Assembly (NCBI GenBank): GCA_951230915.1
Contig: OX579640.1
Location: 8,080,981-8,144,980, forward strand
Length of the DNA: 64,000 bases
Reading direction: 5' to 3'
From: Antitrichia curtipendula
Taxonomy: Eukaryota; Streptophyta; Bryopsida; Hypnales; Leucodontaceae
Below, piece by piece: positions 12,936 through 27,788 of the stretch. Within the stretch, counting starts at the first letter, position 1; every line of letters starts with the position of its first letter. The notes under the pieces are model-generated. The model worked only from the letters and a program-made list of their open reading frames with translations. It was not told where the DNA came from and ran no database searches. The position numbers were made by a program, and so were the translations under genes.

Positions 12936-14766
12936 ATTTCAAGAAGCTTCGCCTCCCCAAAATTCAGTTTCAGCTATTAGATGGGCGATTTTTGGACTTG
13001 TTACCTTGGCCTTTAGGAAGAGATTGTCTTTCCGATTCCGGAGGCCTCATTCACAAAAAACATCCACATGGGGAATTATAATGAGCATCAGTACCAAGCA
13101 CCAGGATCGTGGCAGTAGATTTACAGTATAAGAACATGGCCACTATTGCCAGCCCAAAGAGGCATGGGCAACTAAGTTTGGCGGGCATTTTATTCTCACA
13201 GTGCTCGGTGAGGATGGCTTCCTGCACCGTTGGACAGAACCGGACCCACTTGAAAATGGTCACCACTCCTTGTTTCATCAGAGCTCTAGTCCGGTAATTA
13301 ATACATACTAACTCAGATTTGATATATAGTGTTGTAGCAGTGGATTATCAAACATAATAATAAATATAATAAATGATTCTACAAGCAATAATGCAATTGG
13401 CATTTAAGCATGTCTATGTCCTCCAATAACATTCTGACCACGCCCAACCATTATGAAAATGTTGAGTTCACCAAACCCACAATCAAAACTCTCTCAAAAT
13501 TGGTCAACATAGGGCTTGTTCAAAACTTTCCCGCTCTCGCCAAGCTGGGGTACTTGTTCGAAAATTGGGCGTGGCCGGTCTTCCAAATTTTGTTGCCAAT
13601 GCTACGGTGGGGAGTTTTTTTGCTCACGGCCCCTGCCAATTATGCCCGGGTCCACTATAGCGAGTAGGAGTGGACATGCTCTAAGGTAGGGGGCTAAAAA
13701 AGCGACCCTTTAAGAGTGATTTGGATTATTTTGATGTGGTTCTAACGTGGGAAAATATTTTCATTTATTTTTCAGTTCAGGAAAAGCAGTAGCAGAACCG
13801 ACTACAAGTGGTTTAACATTTATCAAAGCAGGTATGAAATACTGAGGAATTTCAAGAAAAATGTGGTGTTGATTGTAAAGTGGCAAAAATATAGAAACAC
13901 GCATTCTAAAAAAATTATGCCTTTATTAAGTAGCAGTCAATGAGGCATGAAGAAATTGTTATACAAGGTTTATAAATCCAACCTTCACAAAACAAAAAAA
14001 TGGCCCCTCTGCAATGGATTCATGCAGTTCGCATGAGCATTGAAGCCACAAGTTAAAAAAATCAACATCGCCCTTCATGCACCTAGAGAGAGTGGTAAAT
14101 GAGACATATGTGAAGGAAGAATTGACCGTGCTGAACATGAAAGGAAGCAGTCCTTGGCTGTAAAAGTGCCCCAACTAAAGAAGCGCATTGTCGCGTCGAG
14201 CTGAAGTTACACATGTAGATTTCTCTAGATAGATGTTTATTGTTACCATGCTCCATTGGTTCATGCCTTTTGCGTACCTAACCGAAAATAAGAAGACAAG
14301 AACCGGCAACAATCTTCCATTTTTCCTATTGGTACTGAAGTCCTCAACTAATCTTATGATGTTGGGCTCTTTGCTCTTGGGATTCTTCTTAACATGAAAA
14401 AGATTTCTTCACAACATTTGGACCTATTCATGTATGTGTCTTGATTCCTTCAGAGTGTTTGCTTTTGTATTCCTATTTTGCTTGTTGCCTCGTGATTGTA
14501 GCAATTGGTCTCTGGTATTCGATGTCATCATATTCACCTAAATCACACTTTAGCTATCCACCTGCACCTTTACAACTGGAAGTTTCAATGTTCTTGCTCA
14601 TTCTCCTAATTGTTGCTAATGATAGATGCAATTAACTTGCAGATCGTGGTTTCATAATCAATGTTGTTTGCGATTTTGTAATGGCTTCCACTTGATTCAA
14701 ATCCCGTTGTTTAACCAGAGGTAAGCAGTAGCAGCTTACGCATCTTCTTGGACACCGATGTACTAG

Positions 14767-14878
14767 AGAACCTTCTACATATGGCAGATTCTACAGTGTA
14801 ATGAGGCCATTGGTGAGCCCAAAAGGCGAGCCAGCTAACTTCACCACACTCTAGAATCCGCCATATGCAGAAGGTTCT
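14767..14878. repeat. Imperfect hairpin with 33-bp arms
   Basis: The left arm AGAACCTTCTACATATGGCA through GATTCTACAGTGT (14767-14799) pairs with 14846-14878, with about three mismatches. A second inverted pair lies just downstream (CGTTAAAAGC near 14882, mirrored near 14997). It is a candidate foldback MITE or small-RNA-producing hairpin. Confidence 0.5.
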
Positions 14879-15462
14879 TTGGCGTTAAAAGCTTGGGAGT
14901 ACAAAATACGGTGCAAAATTGGACTTCTAGGTTGGCTGCCGATTCTAAAAAAAAGGGTTCAAATACTTGCAGGATTAGACTTCCAGGCTTTTAACGTGAA
15001 GTATGTGTCTTGCCCCTTCTTTCCGGGTTTTCTTGGCATGATGATCTGCACCCTATGCATGCTTTTCTAGTCCCTAAGAACAATTGACCATAGGTTAGGA
15101 TTACTCGAGCAATATTGATATCTCCTCACTGAACTGCTCATTATGGACTGGAATAATCTTTTGCAGACTATGTTTAGTTGTTTGCACTACAATAAAACGA
15201 GTATTTTTATGACTGCAAAATATGACTGCAATTTGTCATAAAATCAAAAAATATGACTGATTGCAAAAATCACTGTAGATGACTGCAACATGATTAACAT
15301 GAGTCATTACCGATGAGTCGCTTTGGACATCGGTCATATTTTTTGGAGGGTATAATTAGCCATAATTAGCCATATTTTTGCCAACAAGACGTATACTTTG
15401 ACTATTTGGGGGGGCTTGACTTTTTTTTTAGTTGCCCGGGCAAATGAAAATAAATCCTACGT

Positions 15463-15800
15463 AGCATGTGATTCCATGTAGTCATATTTTTGGCTAACGT
15501 GGAATATGACTGCAGTCAGTCATATTTTGGAAAACGTGGAATATGACTGCAGTCAATCATATTTTTGGCTGACATGGAATATGATTGCAGTCAGTCATAT
15601 TTTTGGCTGACGTGGAATATAACTGCAATTAATCATATTTTTGGTTGACGTGGATATGACTACAGTCAGTCATATTTTGGCAAACGTGGCATATGACTTT
15701 GTATAGTCATATTTTTTGTAGATGTGGAATATGACCCTTGTGAGTCATATTTTTTGCTAATGTGAAATATAACTTTTATGAGTCATATTTTTGGTTGATG
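15463..15800. repeat. Imperfect 37-38-bp tandem array inside the CACTA element
   Basis: Eight to nine copies of a unit built on GTGGAATATGACTGCAGTCA followed by GTCATATTTTTGGCTGAC. Unit starts at 15499, 15536, 15574, 15612, 15650 and 15686 give spacings of 37, 38, 38, 38 and 36. TGACTGCAGTCA is itself palindromic. Subterminal repeats of this kind bind transposase in CACTA elements. Confidence 0.75.
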
Positions 15801-16566
15801 TGGTAGTTTATATGGATGTTATTAATAATTGTATGACTAGTTGCATTCATATTTTTGGAAACAAAAAGTCATATTTTGATGTGCATAACTATGAGCATTA
15901 TGACTAAAGCTAGTTATATTTTGGTCAATATATATTATGAAATGTAATTCAATCATCTGACATTCCGGATGATTGAGAATCTTATGTTTTTAATTTGTTT
16001 GTAGTCTATAATTGAAGTGACTGAGGTCCAAAGTAGCTTCAATTACTAACTACAATCACATTTTCTATGCATTTTAAATAGACATGATACATTGAAATTA
16101 TACATCAAAATGATTTAACAATTGAATAAAAGACTTTATATAGTTAAAAATAAATACATATAATTTTTAGAGATACACTAGAGATAGTCATATTGGAAAG
16201 AGAGAATGCAAGAAGAAAATCAACTCTCTTCATTGACATTTATTAGTCACCAATACAAAACATATATACCACAATGAATCATTCACAAAATCCAATAAGG
16301 CCTATATTCCTTACAATAATGTGAAGATGGCTCTATAGGGTTGCAAGTAGCCTCCAATGACTTTGTTTCAACTTTTGGTGCCTGCATATACAATTAAAGA
16401 AATGGAAGGTTAATTTTTAGTGAATGAACAACAAAGCTCAACCTTCAAAGGCTTACAACCACACAAAATATGTAGCTCAAATTTAGGGTAGGAAAAATAA
16501 GAATGGTGATGGAGAAAACAAGAAGAAAAAATAGACAAATACTAAGAGATAACAACAAGCAAGAGT

Positions 16567-16752
16567 TAAGATGCAACAAGAAACAAAAAGCAACAATTAA
16601 GACACAACAAGAAACAAAAAACAACAACTAAGACACAACAAGAAACAAGAAGCAACAACTAAGACACAACAAGAAACAAGAAGCAACAACTAAAACACAA
16701 CAAGAAACAAGAGGCAACAACTAAGACTCAACAAAAAACAAGAGTTAAGATG
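16567..16752. repeat. 31-bp tandem array inside the CACTA element
   Basis: Six unit starts fall at exactly 31-bp spacing (16567, 16598, 16629, 16660, 16691, 16722). The core is TAAGACACAACAAGAAACAA and one strand is strongly purine-rich. Degenerate copies run on to about 16950. It is non-coding. Confidence 0.75.
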
Positions 16753-17008
16753 CAACAAAAAGAAACAAGAAGCAAGAATTAAAAAGCAACAAGAACAAAC
16801 AAAAAACAAGAATTAAGAAGAAGATAGAGTTAAAATGCTAGAGAAAAAAAGAATTTAGATGCAACAATAAGAAACAAGAAGCATGATTAGAACTAAGAAG
16901 CAATAAGAAAGAAGAGTTAAAATGCAACAAAAGACAACAACTAAGAAACAATAACAAGTATGAACTAAGAGACAATAAAAGGCAAGGAAGAAGGGCCAAA
17001 AAAAATGG

Positions 17009-17130
17009 CGGTTAGGGTTTCAAAACCCTAAAAAGTGGCGGCTAGGGTTTTAAAATCCTAAAAAATTGGTGACTAGGTTTCAAAATCCTAAAAAATAGGT
17101 GAGTAGGATTTCAAAATCCTAAACAATGGC
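17009..17130. repeat. Short tandem array with CTAGGGTTTCAAAACCCTA core
   Basis: About four units of 31-32 bp, each holding a near-palindrome of AGGGTTT and AAACCCTAA type, near the right part of the CACTA element. The resemblance to telomere-like or telo-box words is probably coincidental. Confidence 0.5.
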
Positions 17131-19379
17131 TTGTTTAGTTTTTTTTGAATTGCCCGTATTTTTTGGGGGTAGCCCAAAACAAAACAAATGTCACTACCAT
17201 GGAAATATAACTGACAATATGACTTAGCATTCCCCAAGCATGTTCCCTACGTTCCCTATGAAGTACTTTGGTATTCCTAATGGTCATATAGTGTATACTT
17301 GTGAAGTAGAAGGCCCAAAAATGACTGGCAGTCATATTCTGCAGTCATATTTTTCTTCAAGGTGTTGACCTTCAAGAATATGACTGCAACCAGTTGTCAG
17401 TCATCCTCAGTCATATTTTTGCAATCATAAAATACCCGTTTTCTTGTAATGTTGTGTAGACTATTTAGAATGTAGATTGCACAAATTGCTTGCCCCTACT
17501 ACTCATACCTGGTATCAAGATGTTTTATAGGCCAAATTGTTGATTTGATGCTCCTCGTCAACCACATGCTGGCTAGGAAGAGTAGTAACTCCACCGACCG
17601 ATGATGTAAAATCCTGGAGTTGTACCTTAGGTGTAACCACAATTGCTGACAATGACCTAGAAATACGCTTTGTAGGGTGTTTATTGCATCTAAATGTTGT
17701 AAATGCTCTTGTTGAAATTGCTCAAGGTACACATATGTTGTTGATGAAGTAACATCAAGTTAATTGTGTGTTGTTATATATTTCTACAACTTGAGATATT
17801 TGCCTAACGCCACCATATTCTTTAGAGTGCTAATGAGGTTGGGGTGCATTATGTTAGTTCTCATAGATAGAGCATTGTGTATAGAGCTGCACCTATTGAT
17901 CTACGGGAAAAAATCTTTGGAACTACCGCTCATCAGTGGTTGCAACTACGACTAGTAGGATTCACTGAATGATAAAGACAAAGTGTTGAAGATGCTGGAA
18001 AGCATGGTAGAATACTAACTACAACCAACAATAATGTCCAAAGGTTTGTTTTCTACCCCCTTCGTTTTCTATTTTCTTTGTCTTTTTCCATTTTTGTCAT
18101 AAAAGTTAAATCTTCCTTCTTCCTACAAATCTCTTCTCCTCATTCTTATGATGTATTGTCCCCTCTGTAGATGTGAGTTGTTGGACATGGACCTTGCAGG
18201 ATTGTCAACTCAAGTATGTGTCTTGCCTCCTCTTCTATTTTTTTGGCTTATTCATCTCCATTTTTATGAAGCAAGTTATATTCCTTCTTACAATCCTCCT
18301 TAAACCCTATACATGACTTCAAAGAGGATTTTATGAAGCATTTTAAGAAGGACTGTAACCCCTAAAGGATCAAACACTGCTTTTTAGCAACATAGCAATT
18401 TTGGGCAGCTCACTACAAACGAAGTTTTTATTTTTTTTCTTTGAAAAGTTCACACCACATATAACCAAAGAGTAGCTTTAAGGCCCAACAATTTTCATAA
18501 CTTTTGACTACGTGATTAAAAAGTTATTGCATGATATGTAGTTTTCATTAGTCGGCAAGCAACTTGGGCAATTCAAAAAACTTCTTTAAAAATCACTTTT
18601 AAAATAAATAAAAACCTAAAATTGATTCTAAGGATTTATTTACACGTGAAAAAATTTAAATCATTATATTTTGATTAATGAGATTAAAGTTATGAGGAAT
18701 TATAGTTTGTTGGTAGGTATGGAATCTAAAGACTCCATAGATGTACGTCTCATGAAGATGTACATCTCATGAAGTTAATCATTATCTACCTTTATTGCAA
18801 AAATAATTTTAGAACTTCTACTTTGACCCTTTATAAACCTTCTACTACCATACTCGGCTATCAAGGTGGCAAAAACTAACCTCTACGAGCAAAAAAGTTT
18901 AATTTTTTTTGCATATTTGATTGCAAGATCCTAGACTAGACCATATAGATTGTAGGATATTTGCAATTAAAGTAAAGAAAACATGATTTTTTGTATATTG
19001 CATTTTTAGTTTATAAAGATTTTGTATCTTCTTAACCCTTGAAGAATCGAGGCCTTTATATGTAAAAAAACACTCAAAACTACCATTTCTATTTCAAAGA
19101 GCACAAAACTTCAAATTTTTTCTTCCATATCTAACAGCAAGACCTTATACTAGATTACTACAAGAATATATGGAAGAAATTCCAGAACCTTTGACCACAT
19201 AGATTGCAAGATATTTGCATCCAAAGTAAAGAAAACAAGTTTTTTTGTAAGTTGCTTGACTAGATTTTTTGGCTTTGAATCTTTTAATTGAAATTCTTTT
19301 TACTATTAATTTTGATTTTCTAAGGTTTTTATGCTGAATACTTGAGTTGGGAATGTAAATAAAAATTCAAGAAAAAAAT

Positions 19380-20425
19380 ACTTAATTTTTAGTCATTAAA
19401 AAATGTTAAGTAGAAATAGGTTCAAGATTGAAGGAAAAACTAAATCATTAATAGCTCTAAGATGGAATTGAAATACAATAATTTCAACATTGAGATTGTT
19501 CTAGAAAGCAAACCTAACCCTCTCTAAAAATTTATTTTGGAAAATTGTAAAAGTTGCATTCACAAATGAATCTTATAAGTTATTTTTTCAAGAAGATGCT
19601 TAGATTGCCTAAAAAACTAAGATTATCTATAACTTTCTCATCACTAGTCCAAATAGAATGAACCTAAGCTTCAACTGTAGACAAAAATATAATATTTTAT
19701 TGAAAAAAAATTTTAAATTAAATTTTGACTTTTGTGCTTTATTTGTGATGCTTTATTTGTGATGCTTTATTTGTGATGCTTCTCAACCTCTATATTTGAT
19801 TTATTGTGCCTTATATTTTTTCCTGGGCACTGATTGAAATAAGAATTATATCCACAAAATTCTTGCAAAACCGCACATCTGTACAAAGTTTCAAAAACAT
19901 TTACTATAGATTGAAACAATAAGAACCTACCTGGTCCCAAATTGTCCCAAGGGGACAAATGGTCCTTCAGAGGTTAACTTAAAATTAGTGCACTATACAT
20001 TTTGAATTTCTAATTTTTTATGCTGAAGAATTGAGCTAAGAATTTGTGAAAAAAATTAAAGAAAAAGTAACTTAATTTTCGTTCTTTAAAAGATTATAAA
20101 ATAGAAGTAGGTCCAGGATAGAAAAAAATTGAATTGTTAAATAGTTCTAAATTGGACTAAACTCAAGACTAGACTAGTCCCATTGGCAACATTGTTCAAA
20201 CAAGCAAATAAAAAATGTGGAACTTATTTTTTGGAAATTGTGAAAAGTGAATCTAAAAGTGAATCTTATATGTTTTCTTTTGAAGAAGATGCTTAGAATG
20301 CTTGAAAAACAAGACTTTCCATAACTTTCTCATCTTTATTCCAAATGAAATTAATAAAGACTTTCTATGTAGACAAAATATTTTTCTGTGAGAAAGAAAT
20401 TTTGAAAATTTTATTTTGACATTTT
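19380..20425. repeat. Direct repeat pair (about 19380-19735 and 20050-20425)
   Basis: Both halves share ordered blocks, including GTTCAAGATTG or GTCCAGGATAG, GAAGATGCTTAGA, ATAACTTTCTCATC and TGTAGACAAAATAT. This indicates an old tandem duplication with a period of roughly 650 bp. A 14-bp triplet repeat (CTTTATTTGTGATG, about 19737-19780) lies between them. There is no coding content. Confidence 0.5.
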
Positions 20426-21593
20426 TTGAGTATTTTGTATTGCCCCAAAATACCATTTTGAGTTGAGGGTGGCATAATTTTTGCTCCCAATTGCCAATTG
20501 AAATAAAATTGATATTCTAGGAAGACTAGTGTATTTTTTATCTTTGATATTTTTTTCAAAAAATCACTTCAAAAGTTGAGGTAACACATTCCTACCTGAA
20601 ATCTATTAATTTTGTCCCCCAAGGGTATTTTGGAACTTTAGGGGTTACAACAAAAAAAAAAGTTGAAAAAGTTTGAAAATGATTCTAAAAGAGAGCCCCA
20701 AAGCAAATGAATTATTGAATACAATGCCAAATAATAAGCAAAGGAGCCAACTCCATCTTGACTTCCCACAAAATTTTGCTTTCTATAATATTGACAATGA
20801 TGAGGAAAATAAAACAAAATCCTTCAATAAATTAGCAAACCAAAAAGATGCCAACCTTGACCACCAGATACAATACATGTTCTTGGTTTGTTTAACACTT
20901 TAGTCCTTCCACCAATCATTGCAAAAATAGATGGTGTGAGAAATTTTGGATTTATGAGGCAAAAAATTAGGCTTTGTAACAAGACAATGTCTACAAGCAA
21001 CCAAGCCCAATTCTTGTAGAAATGTCTATAGACGTTACATTCACCAAACTCAAAATCTTCACATTCTATAGTTCATATGTACACTTCAAAAGTAATTTTT
21101 GATCTAACAAAGAGCCTCAACATGATTTATTACATGTGTTTGGAATTTTGTTTCTAAAAACAAATGAGAATTTTCTAATAGAAATATGTTTTTGTACGAC
21201 AAAAATAGATGTACACTTTTAATTTCCTGATTTCATCTTTTTTGGTTTAATGTTAATGTGATGCCATATAGATGTTTTTTTTACTTATACTCAAAAATAT
21301 GTCAAGCACCAAGTATGTTGAATCCTCTTATGATTGGCCTTGCCAAACATTAAACAAGTTCATTATTTGTTGTTACAAATTATTTATTTATTGGATAAAA
21401 GATTTTCTCCAAGCTTATATTATTTTTTTGACAATGCCATCACTTGTTGCAAAATGCTTTAAAATACACAACTTCATGTTAAAGAGTTAGAAATATAATG
21501 GAAATGCACTTAGTTTGTTGCATCAAATTCAAAGTTTTGATTTATCAAAACTTTATTAAAAACCCTAAACTCTTTCAAATCCAAAATGACAAT

Positions 21594-22172
21594 TCATTAG
21601 ATGCTTTTGGGGGGTATTGGAAGGCCGTTTTAGGCTCGTTTTCTATACTGTGAACCAACCAATGCTAGCTAGAATAAAAAATGAAAGAAATAATTTATTT
21701 TTTCAAACATTAAAAGATTTAAAATATTCAAAAATTTAATTAAATATTATTATCTAATATAGCCAAAGTCAAAGTTTGGCTACATATAATTGATGATGTG
21801 GCGTAGTTCCTATAGTCCAAGAACTTGGAGGAACTCACGACCTTCATGAGCACCTCAATCTCATCTAATGCATTAGATGAGATTTCAGAGTTCTAAAGGA
21901 TTGCAAGTTTTCAAACTGTTAGGAACATGGTAACTGTGCCAAATCAACCCTAAATAAAGAATTTAATGTGGTAGAACTTTTGCCACATCATATCATTATA
22001 TTTAAAAAATAAATTATTTTTAACTATTATTTAGTTTATTTCTTAATATTTCAATGAATTAAATTTTTTAATATTATTATTATTATTTCTAATTTTGGAT
22101 AGTAGTTGTTGGTTCCAAGCATTGGGAGTAGGCCCAAAACACCCCTCCAATGGAGCTAAAAAACATCTAATG
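21594..22172. mobile_element. Foldback / long-TIR MITE-like element
   Basis: The ends CATTAGATGCTTTT (21594) and, on the other strand, CATTAGATGTTTTT (from 22172) begin inverted repeats. These continue through GGGGTATTGG or GGGGTGTTTTGGG and an AT-rich section into a TGATGTGGC core. Target duplications are not clear. It is about 579 bp and non-coding. Confidence 0.4.
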
Positions 22173-23534
22173 TATACCTTCCTTCATTTTTCACCAAATT
22201 GATTGAATGAGTTATATACCATTAGAAAGTTAATAAAATCACCGCTACAAGGATATTATTATTTTTATATACAGAAGAACTATTAGTCTATGTAGTACTT
22301 AAAATCCTACACAAAAGAGAAGTATTAATTATAAGAGCACTTATATTATGTATGCAATAATTTTTAGCAACAAGATTATTCATTGACTTATATACATGGA
22401 AAAATATTTTATGTTCAATATATTCTTTATTCTATGTATAAACAAACTTTTAATTGGGAAGCAAATTTTGCTATATATATGGGAGCACGTATAACATTTA
22501 GGTTTCTAATATATTATTTATCGGTGATCAACTTGGGTGCAAGCTAGAATTTTTATGTTTTCCAAGCTTATGAAAACTTTTATGTAAGGGAGTTGTATCT
22601 TTTGCAATGCACATGAATGCTCTTAACTACTATTGGCCAATGTCCAATATAAATTCAAGTTCAAAAATTTATTTATCTTAGGATATACCTTCGCAATTTA
22701 TCTTAGGATATACTTTTGATTTGGATCATCCTTTTTGTACATTTTTTTTTAATCATATGTGTAGGATAATATTTTATATTTTATATTTATTTTTATATCT
22801 CCTATATAGAAAAAAATACTTATAGTAACTTTATTTTGATTTAACTTTCACTTTTATATCCTATTTTTATAGGTTTATGAGCACTTCTAACTGCTACATA
22901 CTAGTGCTCAAATTAATATGAATACCATAGTTTGAAGTCACCTTCCGCACATTGTTGCCAAATATATTCAAATTAATATTAGAAGACTATTGGTCTGGCA
23001 ATTCATTTTTTATTAATAAATTATTTAGCAATACTTTTAATATTTTTCTTAACATTTGACAGAACTTCAAATAATCTTAGAAGATGAACGCCTGGATGAA
23101 CGATTTTCTTATTGCATAAGAAAATAAATGTCATGATTTTGAATGACTCATCACTTTTTATAATATCCACGCTTTACTTTAAAGTTAGATAAATGAATTT
23201 GAATTCCACATTATTTAGTGAACATGTGCTAAGATCAAATTGTACAAGTATCTTTTCCAACATTTTGACTTCTTTTTTATATTTAATGTTCCTTGGATTT
23301 GACAAAGTGACTTATTAATATTGACTTATTATTCCAAAACAATTGGGCTTCAAAATATTTATTTATTTATTTTTTCGCCCGAAGTTGACCTCCGGAATTA
23401 TTTGGGGTTCCTTATTAGTTGCCGTGGAGCGCAAGGTACTGTAAAATGCTCTTGGAACCGAAACTCGCATTCATCCGGTTGCGGATAAGAATAATAACAA
23501 GAAAGAGGAAGGCGCGACAGACTTCAGAACACAA

Positions 23535-23543
23535 TTAGGGTTT
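23535..23543 (+). promoter_or_regulatory. Telo-box in RH35 5' region
   Basis: TTAGGGTTT, the reverse complement of the plant telo-box AAACCCTAA, lies about 200 bp before the RH35 ATG in a GC-richer 5' region. Telo-boxes are common upstream of plant housekeeping, ribosome and RNA-processing genes. It is inferred from the motif alone. Confidence 0.4.
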
Positions 23544-23653
23544 CGTGTTAGATGTTGTTTCCGCGGAGCTCGATTGTTCACTGGGAGGATCGGCAGGCGT
23601 TTGGTTGTAGTTCAGTGATGCATTCGTAGTTTCTTCTCTGCAAACTCGATTGA

Positions 23654-25573
<1,920 letters not shown>

Positions 25574-27788
25574 TCTGAGGCATGATTTTACTCTTTTTCG
25601 TCTTCAGTTTGATTTTCTAGGAATTGCGGGATCAGAGCAAATTCATCCAACTGCTATCTGGGATTTCTAAAGAACTTTGAGTGGAATAGCGTGGTTCGAC
25701 ACTACACTATGCAGTTAATATTCGAACTTTTTGAAGGCGCGCTGGGAAATGCGGATTCTCCAAATGTCAATCAACATCTCAGAACAGAAGCACATCTATA
25801 GACTGGCTTTGTATAGTACCGCACGTATGATTCCATAGTGAATGAAGTCCACTTCTGAAACCCAGAGCATTGCTTTTGTACAAATTCGTTGTATTCAATA
25901 AACAATATGCAGTCTTTCGAAGAAACTCTATGCCTTATTGGGCTGTCATCCTGACGGTGTGAAGGATCCCAGCGACCTCAGTAAGAATTCGCTGTTCGGG
26001 ACAACAGATCTGCGTGGCAAGGTGGGTCTACGAGATCATCTCGTGCGGGGTATTTTGCGAGAAACGTCAAAGTTTGTTGTCCCATCACTGCGCGGGATAG
26101 AAAGGAAGGTTTAGCATGGAATCACATATCTGATGAGTGCACTTTATCGTCTATTCACAAGCGCGAAACAGCATGATGCATGAAAAGGCAGGACGACTGA
26201 ACTCAGACAAGTGATCACAACTTGGCAAGGCAACGCCCTCAATTATGATTATTCTGATTTGTTCCGGACAGTTGGACCTGATAATCATTGGAAATATGGA
26301 ATCCTCTTTGATGGGAGTAAAAAATCATTCCCATCCAATAGAAATGAATTGTACAACCAAAGGTAGGCTGCTGCATTTGGGTACTTCCACCTTACCTTGC
26401 CGTGTTGCACTCACCAGGACGTTGGGTGCTTCGACCTCCCAAGTAGGGTTTGTCCGTATGGCCCGGAGCGACTGTTCAAAGTTCAAACCCAAATCAGCCC
26501 AGCAGATTCGTCGCAGTGGTGGCCCCCACATTCGCACGCGTTTTGACACTTGGGGTTTGGACTGGACTGGTTCTGTCGGCATTTTCTTGTCCTACAGAGA
26601 GGCATAAATGCTTCTTTGTAGGACAATGATGTGTGGTGGTTGAGGTTCAGTTTCCTACTCCTCGGTCCCTTGGAGGTTTGGGGCACATAATCTGCTTTTC
26701 ACAAGGTGCTCTTCGCCAGACTGTATTACGCAGCTTTGCAAAATTTGTGGTTCTCTTGATGTCATTAGATCACAGTCGCTCCACCCTGTTCTTCCATGTT
26801 TTCCGAGATGCCATCTCATTTCCAATTTTCCATGTTTCCAGCATCACTATGTAGAGAGGAACTGTGATCGTTGTCAAGAGGTCAAGTGTAACCTAGTTCT
26901 GGGCGTCATACTGGCTGTTCAGTTATGTGACAGTCGTTGCACATCTCTTGTGGTGATGCGCATGGGATTTAGGCAGTACATCATCGAGCAATAAAGCGGC
27001 GAGGAACAATGGATTTGAGCAGAGTTTGGTGACTGTCGGTAACTTGAATATTCCGAGTTCCATTCGTGTGTGGAAATGGATGCCGTCGGCCTTCACCATC
27101 TTTTCTCTACTCTGGCCCGATGTCCGACCAGCTCAAGTTGAAGGTAGGCGTTCGACTGGACTCTAGATTGTTCTTGTGAGGTTCAGGAAGATAATTATGA
27201 TTCCTCCTCAGGCGTGCATATCTTAAGATATGTCGTGGTATTCACCTTTTCACAGAGACAAATACACTCACCGACGTCTTTTCATTTTGGGGTTTGGCAG
27301 CTTCATTGAAGTTTGATTTGACTTTCTTTGTTTAAAATAGTGTCTGAACTCTTCTGGTGTTTTTCTTGGGGAGTTCATTTTCCCGCCTTACATAGTTCAC
27401 ACACTAGGGCTAAGAGTTGCAGCTTTTTTTTTAACAGAGTCTCAGAGGCGTTGGGTCTAAGTGTATCCTTTCAAACAAAACACAGATTGAATGAGTGGAA
27501 TGGAGATTAGGCAGACTGGTTAAGGGGAATTAAAATAGAGGTAGAACAAATTTCCTGGTGCATATAACATGTCTCCTTCGCACTGTTCCTTCCAAAAAAG
27601 CACCATCTGATTTTTTGAAGCAATCTGTTTTTTTACAGTCTAGTGGAGGAATTTGCTCAGGCTTGATCGAGGAGCTTGTGATTGTTGGCCTTTCGGGTTT
27701 TCCTCAATCGGTAAAGGTTTGTGGGGTTTGAAAAATTGGAATAAGTTGGTTGTTGTCAAGCCTAGTCGATTGCATCTCCGATCTTACA
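25574..27788. other. Spacer: RH35 3' UTR and NLR1 upstream region
   Basis: No convincing gene. AATAAA at 25897-25902 is a plausible RH35 polyadenylation signal. A small hairpin with 14-bp arms (26587-26600 and 26612-26625) lies in unannotated DNA. A pyrimidine tract ending in CAG near 27640 could be a 5' UTR acceptor for NLR1. Confidence 0.5.
25897..25902 (+). terminator. Candidate RH35 polyadenylation signal
   Basis: A canonical AATAAA about 325 bp after the RH35 stop codon. Plant signals are degenerate, so this rests on position and motif alone. Confidence 0.35.

Larger units (their letters stand above)
15185..17451. mobile_element. Complete non-autonomous CACTA-type DNA transposon
   Basis: The left terminus is CACTACAATAAAACGAGTAT and the right terminus, read on the other strand, is CATTACAAGAAAACGGGTAT. 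They continue as similar subterminal repeats of ATGACTGCAAAATATGACTG type in opposite orientations. The element is flanked by a 3-bp duplication, TTG, at 15182-15184 and 17452-17454. CACTA ends and a 3-bp target duplication are the signature of the CACTA (En/Spm, CMC) superfamily. At 2,267 bp it has no transposase frame. The interior is tandem arrays: a 37-38-bp unit, a 31-bp unit and a 31-32-bp unit. Confidence 0.85.

Noticed and set aside
17009..17130. Interstitial telomere repeat
   Set aside because: The AGGGTTT words sit in a 31-bp unit with mirrored AAACCCT and are not a run of TTTAGGG.
20673..20903. 76-codon frame in AT-rich DNA
   Set aside because: It has low-complexity composition, no domain and no splice context; chance open frames are expected here.
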